Assembly: GCF_000372365.1 (NCBI RefSeq)
Contig: NZ_AQUU01000003.1
Span: 1 to 64,000, forward strand
Source of the DNA: Aggregatibacter actinomycetemcomitans DSM 8324
Lineage (GTDB): Bacteria; Pseudomonadota; Gammaproteobacteria; Enterobacterales; Pasteurellaceae
Length of the DNA: 64,000 nucleotides
Direction of reading: 5' to 3'
Shown here: positions 62,362-64,000 of the stretch, piece after piece
Position numbering within the stretch: position 1 is the first letter of the stretch
How the letters are laid out: each line of letters starts with the position of its first letter
The notes under the pieces: model-generated
Database searches by the model: none
The model's input: only the letters and a program-made list of their open reading frames with translations
What the model was told of the DNA's origin: nothing
Position numbers and translations under genes: made by a program

Positions 62362-62641
62362 GTCTGAATTCTGCATTTTTGTATGCATTTAATCTATTCC
62401 GTTTACCCACGGATAAAACAAGAATATAAATTTGGTTATCATTAACTTCATAAACTAAGCGATAACCGGCTGCGCGGAGTTTGATTTTATAAAGGTTTTG
62501 ATAACCTTTTAATTTGTCGCCGGGTACTCTCGGATTTTCTAAGCGTTCCGCAAGTTTATTTTTGAATTGTTGGCGTATGGTGTCACCTAACTTTTCCCAC
62601 TCTTTTAAAGCCCTTTTATCAAAAGTGAGTTTATAAGTCAT
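62351..62641 (-). CDS. RelE/ParE-family toxin
   Basis: 96 residues from ATG 62641 (MTYKLTFDKRALKEWEKLGD). The family core can be read: KLAERLENPRVPGDKLKGYQ, LYKIKLRAAGYRLVYEV, and the C-terminal VLSVGKRNRLNAY. RelE toxins cut mRNA in the ribosome. The start overlaps the antitoxin stop by 11 bases, so translation is coupled. The basic residues of the active region (K, R in LRAAGYRLVY and VGKR) are kept, so the toxin is probably active. Confidence 0.92.
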   Translation of the reverse strand: MTYKLTFDKRALKEWEKLGDTIRQQFKNKLAERLENPRVPGDKLKGYQNLYKIKLRAAGYRLVYEVNDNQIYILVLSVGKRNRLNAYKNAEFRQAR

Positions 62642-62885
62642 CAAGGCTTACCTCAATCGGATCAAGGGTCGCCAGACGCTCTTCAGCGATTCTGCCTAAT
62701 TCTGCATCTTCTACCAGATTTTGAAAATATTCAAATAATGCAGGCGTGACGCAATAAAAGGCCGGTTGGTTACGGTTTAATATGGCTACGGCACCATCTT
62801 GGCTTGCGTACGCAATGCCCATTGGGTCCCGTTTTAAATCGGTAATGCTTGCGGCTTGTTGTGTCAAAATTTGATGTATTGCCAT
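62631..62885 (-). CDS. Antitoxin partner of the RelE-type toxin
   Basis: 84 residues of Phd/YefM type: MAIHQILTQQAASITDLKRD forms the DNA-binding part, GAVAILNRNQPAFYCVTPAL the core, and an acidic C-terminal tail (RLATLDPIEVSLDDL) that would wrap the toxin. AAAGGGGAA lies before the ATG. It precedes and overlaps the toxin gene; such pairs repress their own promoter, which should lie in 62886-62960. Confidence 0.85.
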   Translation of the reverse strand: MAIHQILTQQAASITDLKRDPMGIAYASQDGAVAILNRNQPAFYCVTPALFEYFQNLVEDAELGRIAEERLATLDPIEVSLDDL

Positions 62886-63063
62886 AATGTTTCCCCTTTT
62901 CTACTGATTCTGGCGTCTTATAATAATACTTTTAAAAATTTTTTAAAGGTATTCTTGCGTTATTTGGACGGATAGATAATAGTAAATCTTTAATAAAGAA
63001 GGTTGGCGTGGATGTGAATTATAAAATTTTAGGCAATAAAATAATGTGAACGTTTAGAGAAAT

Positions 63064-63140
63064 TGGCGGAACGGACGGGACTCGAACCCGCGACCCCCTG
63101 CGTGACAGGCAGGTATTCTAACCAGCTGAACTACCGCTCC
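63064..63140 (-). tRNA. tRNA-Asp (anticodon GUC), copy 1 (leftmost)
   Basis: 77 bases with encoded CCA; acceptor GGAGCGG/CCGTTCC, anticodon loop CTGTCAC (GTC). Nearly identical to E. coli tRNA-Asp as I remember it. C5 pairs with G68. Confidence 0.98.
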
Positions 63141-63162
63141 GAATGAGAATAGATAAAAGAAT

Positions 63163-63239
63163 TGGCGGAATGGACGGGACTCGAACCCGCGACCCCCTGC
63201 GTGACAGGCAGGTATTCTAACCAGCTGAACTACCGCTCC
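63163..63239 (-). tRNA. tRNA-Asp (anticodon GUC), copy 2, mismatched acceptor stem
   Basis: As copy 1 but the 3' acceptor strand is CCATTCC while the 5' strand is GGAGCGG, giving C5 opposite A68. The 5' half matches copy 1 and the 3' half matches copy 3, so it looks like a chimera. Confidence 0.97.
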
Positions 63240-63261
63240 GAATGAGAATAGATAAAAGAAT

Positions 63262-63338
63262 TGGCGGAATGGACGGGACTCGAACCCGCGACCCCCTGCG
63301 TGACAGGCAGGTATTCTAACCAGCTGAACTACCACTCC
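63262..63338 (-). tRNA. tRNA-Asp (anticodon GUC), copy 3 (rightmost)
   Basis: Acceptor GGAGTGG/CCATTCC, so U5 pairs with A68. The rest is identical to the other copies. The 22-base spacers between the copies are identical. Confidence 0.97.
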
Positions 63339-63431
63339 GCACAGGTGAGGTGCATAATAATGGCGCAGGGACACTCCGTCAACTTTTTTTTTCTCTTTTG
63401 GGGTTACTTGTTTAATCGGTGAACGATTTTA

Positions 63432-64000
63432 TTAATGCAAGGTTTCTTCCTGGGCTTGACGCTCCCAAAGGCAATTATCCTTGCTTTTTTTATTGATTAA
63501 TTTGAGATATTCCAAATGCGCTTGCAGCTCTTCTTCCGTCGGGGTGAGCAGGCGTAAATTGTGTGAAAAAACGACCGTACTTTGTACTTGCTGTTCGCCG
63601 GCGTGCTGAATAATTTCCGGTTCACTTTCATCAAACAGGCTGGTTTGCCCGCCCGTCATGGCAAGATATACATCCGCCAGAATATCCGCATCCAGTAACG
63701 CGCCGTGTAGCGTACGTTTACTGTTATCTATCCCCAAACGGCTACAGAGCGCATCCAAGTTATTTTTCTTGCCGGGATACATTTGGCGCGCCATGGTCAG
63801 CGTGTCGGTCACCAGGCAAATGTCGTTGGTTTTAATCGGCAGGTTCAGCTTGGCGAATTCATAATCCATGAAGCCCACGTCGAAGGGCGCGTTGTGAATA
63901 AGCAACTCGGCGCCTTTGATATATTCGATGAATTGATTGGCAACCTGGCTGAAATCCGGTTTGTCCGCCAGCATTTCGTCGGTGATACCGTGTACCTTAA
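63432..64000 (-). CDS. dnaQ: DNA polymerase III epsilon subunit DnaQ, 5' end outside window
   Basis: The 3'-5' proofreading exonuclease of the replicative polymerase. The frame is open to the right window edge (KVHGITDEMLADKPDF). Exonuclease motif II is in HNAPFDVGFMDYEF and motif III in TLHGALLDADILADVYLAM, with the catalytic histidine and aspartate. The C-terminal segment that binds the polymerase alpha subunit follows (ending KSKDNCLWERQAQEETLH). The first exonuclease motif lies outside the window. Confidence 0.95.
   Translation of the reverse strand, partial: KVHGITDEMLADKPDFSQVANQFIEYIKGAELLIHNAPFDVGFMDYEFAKLNLPIKTNDICLVTDTLTMARQMYPGKKNNLDALCSRLGIDNSKRTLHGALLDADILADVYLAMTGGQTSLFDESEPEIIQHAGEQQVQSTVVFSHNLRLLTPTEEELQAHLEYLKLINKKSKDNCLWERQAQEETLH

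Noticed and set aside
63054-63374. 106-codon ORF with three repeats (GAVVQLVRIPACHAGGRGFE)
   Set aside because: It is a translation of the tandem tRNA-Asp genes, a well-known false annotation.

Overview
The window comes from a member of the Pasteurellaceae and is almost certainly Aggregatibacter actinomycetemcomitans. It carries the complete leukotoxin operon ltxC-ltxA-ltxB-ltxD directly downstream of glyA. The nine-base DNA-uptake signal AAGTGCGGT and its complement are scattered through most intergenic regions, and the order cmoA - ICMT-like gene - aspS - nudB - yebC - ruvC - ruvA - ruvB matches the order I remember from Haemophilus influenzae. Gene density is high and most of the sequence is ordinary core genome broken by a few accessory insertions and scars.

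Layout. 1-3320: the 3' part of a single-chain restriction-modification enzyme, entered through an in-frame heptanucleotide repeat, then decayed sequence. 3321-12738: tRNA wobble modification (cmoA), aspS, a divergent Nramp-type transporter, nudB, yebC, a lipoprotein and ruvCAB. 13190-16299: the cytochrome bd operon cydABX-ybgE. 16415-21068: the ybgC-tolQRAB-pal cell-envelope operon. 21285-21564: three tRNA-Lys genes. 21686-26892: a competence operon of three pilin-like genes ending in recC, behind a Sxy/CRP-S type site. 26894-30015: rimI, holD, rsmC, a PTS remnant and a lipoprotein. 30150-39845: glyA and the leukotoxin locus with the long (non-JP2) promoter region. 40078-43952: mannitol uptake and oxidation (mtlA, mtlD, mtlR) behind three CRP sites. 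44056-46056: a deletion scar in a myo-inositol/sugar ABC locus. 46139-48760: adhE. 49110-51737: a TonB-dependent receptor of foreign character. 51957-59306: secF-secD-yajC, tgt and queA, with an insertion between tgt and queA that holds a structured RNA leader, a 24-residue membrane peptide and a Tat-exported aminotransferase. 59603-64000: trhP, a shortened YedE-like protein, a cupin, a RelE-type toxin-antitoxin pair, three tRNA-Asp genes and the 3' part of dnaQ.

How the genes work together. LtxC acylates LtxA at two lysines that can be located in this sequence; LtxB and LtxD form the inner-membrane part of its type I secretion machine. Four enzymes in the window (CmoA, TrhP, Tgt, QueA) modify the wobble base of tRNAs. 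The Tol-Pal and SecDF-YajC genes serve the envelope. cydABX, adhE and possible FNR sites point to life at low oxygen, and the mtl genes with CRP sites to sugar use under catabolite control.

Most interesting leads: the phase-variable restriction-modification gene at the left edge; the pseudoknot-capable leader plus 24-residue hydrophobic peptide with a possible antisense transcript at 56605-56874; the exported PLP aminotransferase next to it; the chimeric tRNA-Asp copy; the myo-inositol deletion junction; and a possible FNR-driven small RNA beside adhE. All calls come from reading the sequence and from memory of the families; no database search was run.
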